From NCBI GenBank assembly GCA_021845665.1, contig JAJZVO010000039.1:1-41251 (forward strand): a stretch of 41,251 nt of DNA, read 5' to 3'. A model generated the notes under the pieces. The model worked only from the letters and a program-made list of their open reading frames with translations. It was not told the DNA's origin and searched no databases. Numbering within the stretch: the stretch's first letter is position 1; the number at the start of each line of letters is the position of its first letter. Of this stretch, positions 9,663 to 19,368 are shown piece after piece. Origin of the DNA: Bacteroidota bacterium (lineage in GTDB: Bacteria > Bacteroidota > Ignavibacteria > Kryptoniales > JAKASW01). Made by a program: the position numbers and the translations under genes.

Positions 9663-11927
9663 TTATCTTGAAAATCCGGGAAAGAACCTTACGCGCGGGC
9701 CGGTTACGTCGAATTTGCCGGATAAGTCTCCGACGGAGACCTCGAACATTCCCGGTTGAATTATTTTCTTGTCTGATATCCCAATGAAGGACAACTGTTC
9801 AGGAGTAATTGTGAATGCAACTACTTTGGACTGTCCCGGTTCGAGATATATTTTGCCGAATCCTTCAAGCTGTTTCACCGGATGCGAGACCTGCCGGTAA
9901 TTTTCGCCGAGGTAGAGAAGAACCGCATCCTTGCCGGCCATGCTTCCGGTGTTCGTGACCTTCACGGTAACGACCTGATGCTCATGCTCATCGATACGTT
10001 TCCTAGAAATTTTCAGATCGGTGTACTTGAATGTCGTGTAGCTCAGGCCATAGCCGAAATTCCACTGGGGATCGTAGACGTTTCCGCCCATCACCGAGGC
10101 GCGACCGTGATCATAGTGGTACAACGCATCCACATACCTCGGGTACGTTATGGGGAGCCTGCCGCTCGGGTTCGCATCACCAAAGAGAATGTTCGCCAGG
10201 GCTTCGCCGCCGTCCATTCCGGGGAGGAATGCGGCCAGGATCGCCTTCGACCCGCCGACGATGGGGTTAATGACTCTCGGTCTTCCCTCGAGCATGACGA
10301 GGACAACCGGTTTACCGGTCGCCATCAGCATCCTGGCGAGCTTTATTTGGGCCCACGGCAGAGCGAGGCTGTTTATGTTCCCGGCGGTCTCCGCGTAAGT
10401 ATGCTCTCCGAGGAACAAAATAACTGCGTCCGCATTCTTCGCGGCTGCGACGGCCGAGTCCGCATCCGTCAGGGAATCGTAAGTACACCCCTGTACGTAG
10501 GTGACATTTTGTTTTCCGATTTTTGCCTCGATTGCCTGAAGAGGATTCGGCTTATTCTTCGGGTAGAGGTTTTCGGCGTTCCCCTGCCACGTGATGGTCC
10601 AACCGCCGTTCATCGTCGCGAGCTCATCGGCATTGGGACCGGAGACAAGGACCTTGATATTCTTCGACAACGGCAGGAAATGGTCGTGGTTCTTGACAAG
10701 CGTTATCGATTCCTCGGCCGCTTCGAGATTTGCGCTGTCTGAAGGGGGAGACGCAAATTTTGCGGCGAGATGTTTGTCAGGGAAAGGATTATTGAAAAGA
10801 CCGAGCTCGAACTTGACCTTCAGTATGCGGCTCACCGCCTGGTTGATACGCCACATCGGCACCTTGCCGGCTTTGACGAGCCGTATGAGATAATTGTAGA
10901 AGCTGTAGTCGGTCGGCACCATGCTCATATCGACGCCTGCCATCACGGCAACCCTGACGGCCTCTTCGGGTGAAGAGACGATGTGGTACTTCGAATACAA
11001 ATTTTTTATATCTCCCCAATCGGAGACTACGAAGCCTTTGAAATGCCAGCGCTTGCGGAGGACCTCAGTGAGGAGGCGATAATTGGCATGACCCGGGATG
11101 CCGTTCACCTCGGCTGAATTCACCATAATAGTCGGCGCACCGGCATCTACCCCAGCCTTGAACGGCGGGAGATAATATTGTTCCATCATACGCCACGGGA
11201 TCCACGCTTCGGTCCTGTCTTTACCGTCGAGCGGAAAGCCGTAGCCGACGTAATGCTTCAGGCACGTGGCGACTTTGTCCGGCGCGCCGATATCGTTCCC
11301 CTGGGCGCCCTCGATGTAGCTGACACCCATCTTTCCGGCGAGGTACGGATCTTCGCCGAACGTCTCGTAAAGCCTCGACCAGAGCGGCTGCCTTCCAGGC
11401 CCCATCAGAGGATAGAATATCCATGGGATGCCGGACGCTCTCACCTCGAGCGCGGTGATGGCTCCCTCCTTCTTCAGCAGCGTCGTGTCAAAAGTCGCGG
11501 CCATATTAAGAGGTTGAGGAAACAGCGTCGCACCTTTGGTGTACGTCGCGCCATGTATTGCGTCGATTCCGTAGATGACCGGTATCCTGAGACGAGACTT
11601 CATCGCGACGTCCTGTATTATCGTTATCAGCCTGTTCCAGCTTTGTACCGACAACGAGGAATCGGATACATTCAGGAAAGAGCCGACGTGATACTCGAGG
11701 ATAGCCTCATTGAGCTTCTTCATGTCGATCATTCCCTTGTCCGGACCCTTTGAGTGCAGGACTGTCTGAATGGTCAGTTGGGTCATCTGCCCGACTTTTT
11801 CTTCAAGAGTCATTCTTGAGAGGATGGCTTTCACCCTTTCATTTATATGGCGGCTGTCTTTTGCAGCTGCTGAGGAGGAAACGGAGAGCATGAAAAGACA
11901 GAGGATGGCAACGTAAGCTTGTTTCAT
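9663..11927 (-). CDS. GH3 beta-glycosidase (BglX-like), periplasmic
   Basis: A 754-residue exported retaining beta-glycosidase of family 3, of the length and domain order of periplasmic BglX. Signal peptide 1-22 (...SVSSSAAA); (beta/alpha) domain about 28-380 with MTLEEKVGQM, RIPVIYGIDAIHG, LYETFGEDPYL and CLKHYVGYG; nucleophile D303 in FKGFVVSDWGD. The alpha/beta sandwich domain follows (ITLVKNHDHFLPL, VLVSGPNAD, FLGEHTYAETAG, ANILFGDANPSGRLPITYP) and a fibronectin III-like domain ends the protein. The acid/base Glu is most likely in the GEHTYAE loop. Beta-glucosidase is the usual activity, with xylosidase or other beta-exo activity possible. The ATG at 11927 has AGGAT upstream. It is followed by the sugar porter. 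Confidence 0.95.
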   Translation of the reverse strand: MKQAYVAILCLFMLSVSSSAAAKDSRHINERVKAILSRMTLEEKVGQMTQLTIQTVLHSKGPDKGMIDMKKLNEAILEYHVGSFLNVSDSSLSVQSWNRLITIIQDVAMKSRLRIPVIYGIDAIHGATYTKGATLFPQPLNMAATFDTTLLKKEGAITALEVRASGIPWIFYPLMGPGRQPLWSRLYETFGEDPYLAGKMGVSYIEGAQGNDIGAPDKVATCLKHYVGYGFPLDGKDRTEAWIPWRMMEQYYLPPFKAGVDAGAPTIMVNSAEVNGIPGHANYRLLTEVLRKRWHFKGFVVSDWGDIKNLYSKYHIVSSPEEAVRVAVMAGVDMSMVPTDYSFYNYLIRLVKAGKVPMWRINQAVSRILKVKFELGLFNNPFPDKHLAAKFASPPSDSANLEAAEESITLVKNHDHFLPLSKNIKVLVSGPNADELATMNGGWTITWQGNAENLYPKNKPNPLQAIEAKIGKQNVTYVQGCTYDSLTDADSAVAAAKNADAVILFLGEHTYAETAGNINSLALPWAQIKLARMLMATGKPVVLVMLEGRPRVINPIVGGSKAILAAFLPGMDGGEALANILFGDANPSGRLPITYPRYVDALYHYDHGRASVMGGNVYDPQWNFGYGLSYTTFKYTDLKISRKRIDEHEHQVVTVKVTNTGSMAGKDAVLLYLGENYRQVSHPVKQLEGFGKIYLEPGQSKVVAFTITPEQLSFIGISDKKIIQPGMFEVSVGDLSGKFDVTGPRVRFFPGFSR

Positions 11928-12015
11928 GGTATGATCCTGGATTTAATTTTGACAGAGAATCGTTCGGCGCACGGAACCGAAAAGATAATATAATGATTCA
12001 TCCGGTACATCTGCG

Positions 12016-14202
12016 CTAATTGGAGGCCGGTTCTATTTCTATGACCTTGACGGAAGCGGGACCGAGCGTTTCCGTGAGATTTATTTTCCCGGACAAGGTT
12101 CTAACCGGCGCCCTCCCGTGCGGAGTTATCTCTATCAACTCGTATTTGTCACCTTTCATTCCATATTTCTTCGGGTCAATTGAAAAGGAAAATGACATCC
12201 CTTTCCGAACGAAGTTCGCCATAAAGATTCCAAGATTGCCATGATCGGACTTCCATAGGGTCGCTTTAACGTCCGGAACAGTACCCGTGTGTTTCTGTTT
12301 CCAGCGGCCGAAATCGGAAGAAGTAAAAGTAGGGATTTCGTTCGTCGGGCGAACAAGACCAAGGAGACGGCCGTATAGGTAGAAATCCTTCGTCGCAACC
12401 CTATACTGGGCGCACCGGCGAAGGAAATCCACTTTGCTCGCGTATTTCGGGTTGAACAGGTCAAGCGTCATCCAGCCGTTCTGTCTGCCGAATATGAAAG
12501 CCTGCCCTTCGGCAAAATTGAACATATCGTCGCTGCATTTCTCGAAGTCGCACGGGCTCCCGAAGAATATCGTGTAGCCCGAGTATACTACATTTATAAG
12601 GGGGATTTCCCTGTCGGTGGGGCCGACCCACATAAGGTCGCCGTCGACAAGATCCGTGAAGACCTCGTCCGCCCCCTCCGTTGTGATGACCGCGTCGTGC
12701 CCATCGCGGTGAGCGACGTATTGTATCTTCCGCAACATCTCCCGGTTGCCGTCCGTCCACCAGCGCCCGCCGCCAAGAGGATGTCCGTGGTGCGGGTTGA
12801 AGCAAAGCTCATCTCTCATTGCCGATACCTGGTCAACGTAGACGCCGTTGCAGCCGTAATAGCCGACGAGACTGTCGACGTCCTGTGCCACCTTATTCTG
12901 CCAGTAAGCCTGGGAGGGGCACATCTCGACGAGCCTTCCCGAAAGGCCCGTCGTGTCCATTATGAACCCGCCTGCCTGGTCGTACGTCGCGTACGGTGCG
13001 AACTTCTTCCAGTCGGGTATGTTCATGTCGGCGCTTCTGCCGTTGATGTAGGGCATGACAAGGAAACCTTTGTCGACAAGTTCCTTCACTCTCCGTTCGA
13101 AACCCGGTTTCGGAGGAAAGAAATGGGGATAATCGTTATCGAATTTGTTCTTTTCCCAGAAATACCAATGGAGCCCGATCGGCACGCCTATTTCTTTCCT
13201 CGCCCTGATGAGGGGCGCATCCATTTGTTCGGGAGTCCCTCTCGTGCTATCCCAGACCCAGAAATCGCGGACCCAGAGCCCAACGTTCTTTATGGCATCG
13301 GGAATGTCGTGACGATCTGCGAGTGGTTTTGCCCACTTCTGATGGATCGCCCATTTCCTGTAGCGGAGCGCTGCCTGGAGCCAATCCCCCTGGTACACGC
13401 CGAACGAAATGGGATACCATCCGGGCCAATCCGATCCGGCGGCCCCCATGTTTTCGGGATAGTTGATTACGGCAAGGGTTCCCTTGCCCGCATCGGCTTC
13501 GAAATCCTTTGCCATCCCGTTTCCGTCCATTGTAGCCAGATACACGGAATTATCCTTGTGCGTGAATGCCATCATCTGTACTGCCCAACCGCCTGACGGG
13601 TAGCGGCCGTGGAATGTGCCTTCAACATTTTCTCGGCAGTCCTTGTACAGGAGTCCTCCCGTAGCGAAAGCAGGCCGGGCTATATCATACTGACCCGGTG
13701 CAGGGAAACCGTTGATCTTCGGAAACTGCACATCCCACACCCCCCAGTAGTCAGAATTATTCTGAACAAAGATATTCCACTTCGCCACGCCGGAGTTAGG
13801 GGGCAAGTCGACCGTCACGCGAACGCTTACCACGCGATTCTCTTTCCACCACCTCATGTTGTCCCACTGAAGATCCAGGCGTTGCGTTCCATCAGAGAGT
13901 TTATCAAGTGATGCATAATTGCATGGGGAATAATTGTTAGTGATGCTTCCCCTCTGCAGTCCCTTTCCGAAGACGACTTCCCACAGTAGCGGTTTGCCGT
14001 TCACAATGCGAATATGGTCGTAGCCGGTTTTCAGATCGGTCATCTTCTCGAGCCCCATGAAACGGGGCTGGAACTTAAACTCGACGAAGCTGTTCGAGAG
14101 AGTCACACCGCCGGACGGGTTCAACACTGTTCGAGTTACCACCGCCCGCGCCGCAATCGGAAACAAAAGTGACGCTATAGTTAATGCCAGACTAAATCTC
14201 AT
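12016..14202 (-). CDS. Secreted DUF6259-like TIM-barrel protein, putative glycosidase
   Basis: A 728-residue exported protein. Signal peptide 1-20 (MRFSLALTIASLLFPIAARA), a beta-sandwich to about 270, then a barrel from about 300. Barrel-strand-like motifs are LWVRDFWVWD, GLHWYFWEKNKFD, FLVMPYINGR, YGCNGVYVDQ and AVITTEGADEVF; D457 (GVYVD) and E509 (TTEG) are the most likely catalytic acids by comparison with GH-D/GH101-type barrels. I think it belongs to the group annotated DUF6259, common in polysaccharide degraders, but this is from memory of the pattern. Its activity is unknown to me. GAGGA lies right before three consecutive ATGs; the third (14202) gives the best spacing and signal peptide. 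The frame remains open upstream for 76 codons and contains another signal-peptide-like stretch, described separately. Confidence 0.8.
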   Translation of the reverse strand: MRFSLALTIASLLFPIAARAVVTRTVLNPSGGVTLSNSFVEFKFQPRFMGLEKMTDLKTGYDHIRIVNGKPLLWEVVFGKGLQRGSITNNYSPCNYASLDKLSDGTQRLDLQWDNMRWWKENRVVSVRVTVDLPPNSGVAKWNIFVQNNSDYWGVWDVQFPKINGFPAPGQYDIARPAFATGGLLYKDCRENVEGTFHGRYPSGGWAVQMMAFTHKDNSVYLATMDGNGMAKDFEADAGKGTLAVINYPENMGAAGSDWPGWYPISFGVYQGDWLQAALRYRKWAIHQKWAKPLADRHDIPDAIKNVGLWVRDFWVWDSTRGTPEQMDAPLIRARKEIGVPIGLHWYFWEKNKFDNDYPHFFPPKPGFERRVKELVDKGFLVMPYINGRSADMNIPDWKKFAPYATYDQAGGFIMDTTGLSGRLVEMCPSQAYWQNKVAQDVDSLVGYYGCNGVYVDQVSAMRDELCFNPHHGHPLGGGRWWTDGNREMLRKIQYVAHRDGHDAVITTEGADEVFTDLVDGDLMWVGPTDREIPLINVVYSGYTIFFGSPCDFEKCSDDMFNFAEGQAFIFGRQNGWMTLDLFNPKYASKVDFLRRCAQYRVATKDFYLYGRLLGLVRPTNEIPTFTSSDFGRWKQKHTGTVPDVKATLWKSDHGNLGIFMANFVRKGMSFSFSIDPKKYGMKGDKYELIEITPHGRAPVRTLSGKINLTETLGPASVKVIEIEPASN

Positions 14203-14208
14203 CATCAT

Positions 14209-14364
14209 TCCTCGATTCAGTGAATACCATAAACCCGTACTGTCCATGAAAGATATGAATACGTTGTCACCCTGTCTCACAACTTTTTGAGAACGCGGTT
14301 CAGCTGCCCGTGCCCGGGAGTAGGTGAAGCAAAGGACAATTGCGGTGAATGCAAGTCTCTTCAC
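14209..14364 (-). pseudogene. Possible 5' relic of a secreted-protein gene, in frame with the DUF6259-like gene
   Basis: From GTG at 14364 (AGGA two bases upstream) the frame reads MKRLAFTAIVLCFTYSRARA, a convincing signal peptide with an A-x-A cleavage site, then about 32 mature residues (AEPRSQKVVRQGDN... DSTGLWYSLNRG), and runs without a stop into the next gene's ATG. Either the DUF6259-like protein has two signal peptides in series, which would be odd, or this is the remaining N-terminus of another exported enzyme whose body was deleted. I do not recognise the mature segment. The interval sits in the 259-bp gap after the GH3/PA14 gene. Confidence 0.35.
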
Positions 14365-14461
14365 AGTCCTGGCCACGTTTCCAGAATGATCGTGAATATC
14401 CAAAGTGGAACCCGCTATTTCGGATCTCAGGTGCATTGTAATTATGGGATGAGTCCTGTTT

Positions 14462-17002
14462 TCAATCGATAGTTAGACCGCCTCGCAGTTTTATATCCCT
14501 GCTGGAGCTGCCGATCAGAACATTATACCTGCCTGGCTTCGTAATCCATTTCCCCTCTCGTGGATTGTAATGCGCGAAGGTGTTTTCGTCGACGATAAAT
14601 GTCACCTTCGACGTCTGGCCAGGTTTCAAGGAGATGCGATCGAATCTCTTCAACTCTTTCACAGGAACGTCCGCTGCGGGATGTGGATCGTGAGCGTAAA
14701 GCTGCGGAACCGCAACTCCCGCGACAGGTCCGGAGTTTTTGATACTGAATGTTACAAGAAATTTCCCTGCCATCGGCTGAATCTTCAAGTCACTGTACAG
14801 GAACTTCGTATAAGTCAATCCGTATCCGAACGGGAAAAGCGGCTTGATGTTGTGCTTGTCGAACCACCTGTAACCGACGAATACTCCGTCACTATAGACC
14901 GACAAGCTGTCGTGACGTTTGTAGGAACCGTAAGCGGAACAATCCGACCACTTGACGGGAAATGTGATGGGAAGTCTTCCGGACGGATCATACTTGCCGA
15001 GGAGAACATCGGCAATCGCACTGCCTGATTCGTCGCCGCCGAACCAGGCCTGCAAAAGGCCGGGCACATCGCCGATCCAATGGTTCATCTGGACCGGCGC
15101 GCCCGAAATCACCACGACAATAGTATTCTTGTTGGCTCTTGAAACCGCCTTTATCAACGCGTCCTGATCGGCAGGCAGCCCCAGGCTGTCGCGGTCCTGC
15201 CCCTCCCTCTCATAATAGCTGGACGTGCCGACGAAAAGGAGCGCCACGTCCGAGCGCTTCGCCACCTCGGTGGCATGTGCGATCATTTCCGACTCCGGTT
15301 CTCTCATTCCCATAACGACCAACGAGCCGCCGGTTCCCTGGAAATATTCCACCCTCAGATTGTAGAACTCCCCTTTGCGGAGATGCATTTTGTACGAACG
15401 CTCAGCAGGTGAATGCGGGCCCCAGTTATCGATGGCCAGCTTCCCGTTTATAAACATTCGCGAGCCGTCGTCACTTGTCAGGTTAAAAACATAATTGCCG
15501 GAAGCGGGCGCCTTGAACCTACCGAGCCACCTGACCGAAAAGAAGTCGCCGGAAACTCCGGGGGCAGGCGAATTTCCGGCCCAGTTGAAGTTTATCGCGC
15601 TATCGATGGTAGTGAATGCCGGTTTGCCGCCGAGAGTGTCGTTGCCGAAATACTCCGCCTCAAGACCATGCCGGTCGCGATCCGGGAGATAGAAGAATGA
15701 CGGGCTCAATGGGAATGAGTCGCCAGCGAGTTCGACTCCCTGTGCGAAGTTTATCTTCACTGCAGCGCCGAGTTTAGCGCGAAGCGCCTCGAGAGGGCTC
15801 ACCGTGTAGATCGGCGTAATCGCCGCACTTCCGCCGCCACTAGGTCTCGCTATCGCCGCGTTCGGACCGATTACCGCGATCGATTTCAACCTGTGAATGT
15901 CGAGCGGGAGGACATGGCGGTCGTTTTTCAGAAGGACAATACCTTCAACTGCCGCCTGGTAGGCGATACGCCTGTCCTCGGGCGTATTGATCAAAGCTGG
16001 GTTAGGAGTCCGGGGATGCTCGAACAAACCAAGCTTGAACATGACCCATAGGATTCTGCGGACCTTATCATTTATAGATTCGATTTTGATCTTGCCCGAT
16101 TTAATTGCAGGAAGCAACGTGCCCTCATTGAGGTATCTTCCGGTCGGCATCTCGAGATCGAGACCTCCGTTTGCAACGGGGATCGCGCTGTGGACCGCCC
16201 CCCAGTCCGACATTATGAGGCCTTTGAAGCCCCAGTCGTGCAGGAGTTTTTTCTCCAGGAGATATCGATTCTGTGTACAGTATTGACCGTTCACCTTATT
16301 GTACGCAGCCATCACGCACAAGACGTGCGCCTGCTCGACGGCCGCTTTGAAGGCGGGAAGATATATCTCGTTCAACGCGAGCTTGCTGATCTTTTCGTTC
16401 ACGAACATCCTTTCGTATTCCTGGTTGTTCGCGTCGAAATGCTTCACCGTCGCGGCGACCCCTTCGCTCTGCAAGCCTTCGATATAGCTCACTGCCATTC
16501 TCGAGGTAAGATATGGATCTTCGCCGTAGGCCTCGAAAGTTCTTCCGCCCAACGGGATCCTCGCGATGTTCACGTTCGGACCGAGGAGGATGTCGCCGCC
16601 TTTTGCTCTGAGTTCCTGGCCGATCGCTCTGCCGACCTTCGAGATCAACGTTGTATCCCATGTTGCGGCAAGATCGGTTCCGCACGGGAAATCGGTTGAT
16701 GGGCCCCATCTTCTTACTCCCAGAGCCCCGTCGGACATTCTCAGCTTCGGTATGCCAAGCCTCGGAATGGGCTTGGTAGAAAATTCATTGCCGCCGAGAA
16801 GCTCTATCTTCTCTTTCAGCGTCATCCTTTGGAGCAAATCGTCCACGCGTTTATCTATCGGATATTTAGAATTCAGGTAGATGGGTAAAGCCTTTTTCGC
16901 TTGAGATGTGATAGTCGCCGGAAATCCGATCCCCGGGAACGCAAAAAGGAAAACCACAAGTATTGCAAACGAGAATAATTTCGAAGAATGTTTCATGGGC
17001 AT
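14462..17002 (-). CDS. GH3 beta-glycosidase with inserted PA14 domain
   Basis: An exported family 3 glycosidase of about 846 residues. Signal peptide about 1-33 (hydrophobic FSFAILVVFLFAFPGIG). Catalytic domain with MTLKEKIELLGG, LGIPKLRMSDGALGVR, FEAYGEDPYLT, ATVKHFDANNQEYERM and nucleophile D266 in GLIMSDWGA. A PA14 domain (about 445-567; LEAEYFGNDTLGG, GNYVFNLTSDDGSRMFING) interrupts the second domain, as in BglI/fungal-like and Bacteroidota GH3 enzymes where it shapes the substrate pocket. Then FVGTSSYYEREGQDR, probably the acid/base loop, LPITFPVKW and a fibronectin III-like end. Typical activities are beta-glucosidase or beta-xylosidase. The ATG at 17002 (GAAGACGGTC before it) was preferred to a TTG at 17014; ATG 16996 is also possible. 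It starts 16 bp after GH92, so the two are co-transcribed. Confidence 0.93.
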   Translation of the reverse strand: MPMKHSSKLFSFAILVVFLFAFPGIGFPATITSQAKKALPIYLNSKYPIDKRVDDLLQRMTLKEKIELLGGNEFSTKPIPRLGIPKLRMSDGALGVRRWGPSTDFPCGTDLAATWDTTLISKVGRAIGQELRAKGGDILLGPNVNIARIPLGGRTFEAYGEDPYLTSRMAVSYIEGLQSEGVAATVKHFDANNQEYERMFVNEKISKLALNEIYLPAFKAAVEQAHVLCVMAAYNKVNGQYCTQNRYLLEKKLLHDWGFKGLIMSDWGAVHSAIPVANGGLDLEMPTGRYLNEGTLLPAIKSGKIKIESINDKVRRILWVMFKLGLFEHPRTPNPALINTPEDRRIAYQAAVEGIVLLKNDRHVLPLDIHRLKSIAVIGPNAAIARPSGGGSAAITPIYTVSPLEALRAKLGAAVKINFAQGVELAGDSFPLSPSFFYLPDRDRHGLEAEYFGNDTLGGKPAFTTIDSAINFNWAGNSPAPGVSGDFFSVRWLGRFKAPASGNYVFNLTSDDGSRMFINGKLAIDNWGPHSPAERSYKMHLRKGEFYNLRVEYFQGTGGSLVVMGMREPESEMIAHATEVAKRSDVALLFVGTSSYYEREGQDRDSLGLPADQDALIKAVSRANKNTIVVVISGAPVQMNHWIGDVPGLLQAWFGGDESGSAIADVLLGKYDPSGRLPITFPVKWSDCSAYGSYKRHDSLSVYSDGVFVGYRWFDKHNIKPLFPFGYGLTYTKFLYSDLKIQPMAGKFLVTFSIKNSGPVAGVAVPQLYAHDPHPAADVPVKELKRFDRISLKPGQTSKVTFIVDENTFAHYNPREGKWITKPGRYNVLIGSSSRDIKLRGGLTID

Positions 17003-17018
17003 GACCGTCTTCAAGTTG

Positions 17019-19328
17019 TCAATTATACGATGGCGGCGCGTCTTTCACGGCGCTTCCCCAATTCTTATTGGGCGTCTTCATAAGATAATATACCATCGTG
17101 CAGCCGTGTGCAATATCGCCGAAACGTATCCAGGGCTTATTCCATTTTCGGCCGCCGACAGTCAGTCCGTGAACGTAAGGTACGTCTTTTCCCGCTCCGT
17201 TTCCGATTATCGTAACAGTGCCGCCGTGCAGATGGAGTACGGTTTTTTCGAAGAGCGGACTTCCAAGCACAAGCACATCAGAGCCGGGAAGCTCGGGATA
17301 CATTCCGGTCGCACCGAAGATGTACCATGACGACATTTCTCCGAGATCGTCGTTGCCGGGATAGGCACCGGGACTTCCGTGATAAAGTTCGTCGATCGCC
17401 TCTCTCACGACGTACTGAGTCTTGTAAGGCTCTCCGAGGAAGCAGTACAAGTACGGCGTCTCGATGCTCGGCTCATTGCCAAGATAAGCATACTTCGATT
17501 TGAAACCTCCGTTTATTTCGGTAAAGAAGGTATCGAGACGCGCCAGGGCTGTCTTCCGGCCTCCCATTTTTTCCGCGAGACCTTTTAGATTGAAAGGGAC
17601 CATCCAGACATATTGTTCGGGGCTTCCCTCGACGTAGGCCTGGCTCGATCCGAAGTGGTCGACTGTGTCTTCCGATGCCGGTACCCAAGTACCGTTCCGG
17701 TGACGCATTCCGAAGAGGCCGGTCTTCGTGTTGAAAAGGTTCTTCCAGTACTGGGCGTGGTTAAGCATGAGAAGGCTGTCGGCTCTGTCGCCGAGAGCGC
17801 CTGCAAATTGTGAGAGCGCGAAGTCGGCGGAATTGTACTCGAGTGTCATCGAAACGTTCCCGCCGTCCTGGCTCGCCGGGAGATAACCGAGCGTAAGATA
17901 GTCCGCGAGCCCGGGCCGCTCGAAAGTGCGGGATCGGATCGCATAGACGGACGGATCGGTGGCCGCACGGATGAGTCCAGATAGTGCGCCGCGGGCGTCG
18001 AAATCTCTTGCGCCGAACGCATAAAAATCCGCGATCATCGCCGCGGCAGGATCGCCGATCATCACGCCGCTGTCCATTCCTGGCACTCCCCACCTGGGGA
18101 ATGCGCCGCCCTGCCGGTAGTCTCTTACAAGCGACTGCGCCATAGCGCTCGCTCGGTCCGGTGCAATCATCGCAAGAAGCTGGCATTCGCTCCTGTAAAT
18201 GTCCCATCCCGAGTAATCGGCATACTCCGGCTGAGCGTCCTTTACGGTGTGAACCTTCCTGTCGTAACCCATGTATTGACCGTTGACATCGGAATACACG
18301 GTAGGAGCCAGGAGGGCGTGGTACAGCATTGTATAGAATGTACGGTATTCGGCCGGTGTTCCGCCGCTGACCTGTATCCTGTTGAGCCAGGAATTCCACT
18401 CCCGGCTCGCTAACTCGACCGTCCTGATAAAAGCCCGAGAAGTGAATTCGGTCAGCGGGCTCTCATCCTCAATGTTCAGCTTCGCATTTCCAACGCTTAC
18501 ATAGGAGATGGCGACTCTGGCAAGAACGGTCCTGCCATCATTCACGTTGAACGTTGCCCATGCACCGCCGGTATTTCCTTCACCAACGGTCTTCCCATTA
18601 AAGAGGCTCGAGTCGGCCCATGTACCGTAGCTCGCGAAGGGCCGGTTGAAAATTGCGTAGAAATAGATTGTAGTCACATCCGGGAAGTTGCAGAAGTGAC
18701 CGCCGGTGACTTCGCCGCAAATCGATCGCTTCTCAGGATCGACTTTCATGACGACATCCCGGGTGCCATTGACGTTGCTCCCGGCATTGATGGCAATCGT
18801 CGGCGTGCAATTTGCCGGGAAGATAAATCTGCCGAAACCCATACGCTCGGTGGCCGTCAGATTCACCTTTATGCCGTCATTAAGCTTCACCGAGTAGTAG
18901 CCGGGTCGCGCGGTCTCATTGGAGTGGGAGAACGGCTCGAGGAATCCTGCCCTTCCGAGCGGAGGCGTGATACTCGATGTATTCATGAGAGGAATGAAGC
19001 CGAAGTTGTCGCCATAAGGGCAGCCCGCGCCGCTGAGGTGATCGAGACTGAATCCCGTGATGAGCGAGTCGCCGTACTTGTAGCCTGCAGGACGCCGGAA
19101 CGGGCCCGTATCCGGACTCCATTGTATCATACCGAAGGGGACCGTGGCGCCGGGATAAGTTTCTCCGTTAGCCTTCGTTCCGGCAAACGGGTTGACGTAA
19201 TTAACGAGATTGCGCATGCAGTAATGCACGGATACGGAACGATCCGGCTTGTCGCCAGCGAACGCCGGCATGCAGGGCACCGACATCAACAAAAGGGCTG
19301 CGAATATCTTACCCATCAGTTGGGTCAA
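17019..19328 (-). CDS. GH92 alpha-mannosidase, secreted
   Basis: A 769-residue calcium-dependent inverting exo-alpha-mannosidase family member, normally acting on alpha-1,2/1,3/1,4/1,6-mannosides of N-glycans or mannans. Signal peptide 1-24 (GKIFAALLLMSVPCMPAFA). The N-terminal domain opens with VNYVNPFAGTKANGETYPGA and FSLDHLSGAGCPYGDNFGF. In the (alpha/alpha)6 domain SGWDIYRSE, the acid E567 in VEGSPEQYVWMVPF and the base pair D660-D661 in PGNDDLGEMSSWYIFGATG are all present, so the enzyme should be active. No lipobox or T9SS tail is visible, implying a periplasmic enzyme. The best start is TTG at 19328, which has GGAG six bases upstream; ATG at 19316 lacks a ribosome site at a useful distance. 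It follows a DUF4855 gene by 40 bp. Confidence 0.95.
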   Translation of the reverse strand: MTQLMGKIFAALLLMSVPCMPAFAGDKPDRSVSVHYCMRNLVNYVNPFAGTKANGETYPGATVPFGMIQWSPDTGPFRRPAGYKYGDSLITGFSLDHLSGAGCPYGDNFGFIPLMNTSSITPPLGRAGFLEPFSHSNETARPGYYSVKLNDGIKVNLTATERMGFGRFIFPANCTPTIAINAGSNVNGTRDVVMKVDPEKRSICGEVTGGHFCNFPDVTTIYFYAIFNRPFASYGTWADSSLFNGKTVGEGNTGGAWATFNVNDGRTVLARVAISYVSVGNAKLNIEDESPLTEFTSRAFIRTVELASREWNSWLNRIQVSGGTPAEYRTFYTMLYHALLAPTVYSDVNGQYMGYDRKVHTVKDAQPEYADYSGWDIYRSECQLLAMIAPDRASAMAQSLVRDYRQGGAFPRWGVPGMDSGVMIGDPAAAMIADFYAFGARDFDARGALSGLIRAATDPSVYAIRSRTFERPGLADYLTLGYLPASQDGGNVSMTLEYNSADFALSQFAGALGDRADSLLMLNHAQYWKNLFNTKTGLFGMRHRNGTWVPASEDTVDHFGSSQAYVEGSPEQYVWMVPFNLKGLAEKMGGRKTALARLDTFFTEINGGFKSKYAYLGNEPSIETPYLYCFLGEPYKTQYVVREAIDELYHGSPGAYPGNDDLGEMSSWYIFGATGMYPELPGSDVLVLGSPLFEKTVLHLHGGTVTIIGNGAGKDVPYVHGLTVGGRKWNKPWIRFGDIAHGCTMVYYLMKTPNKNWGSAVKDAPPSYN

Positions 19329-19368
19329 ATCTATCTCCAATCAACAGAACCTTCATCCGCCATCGCTT

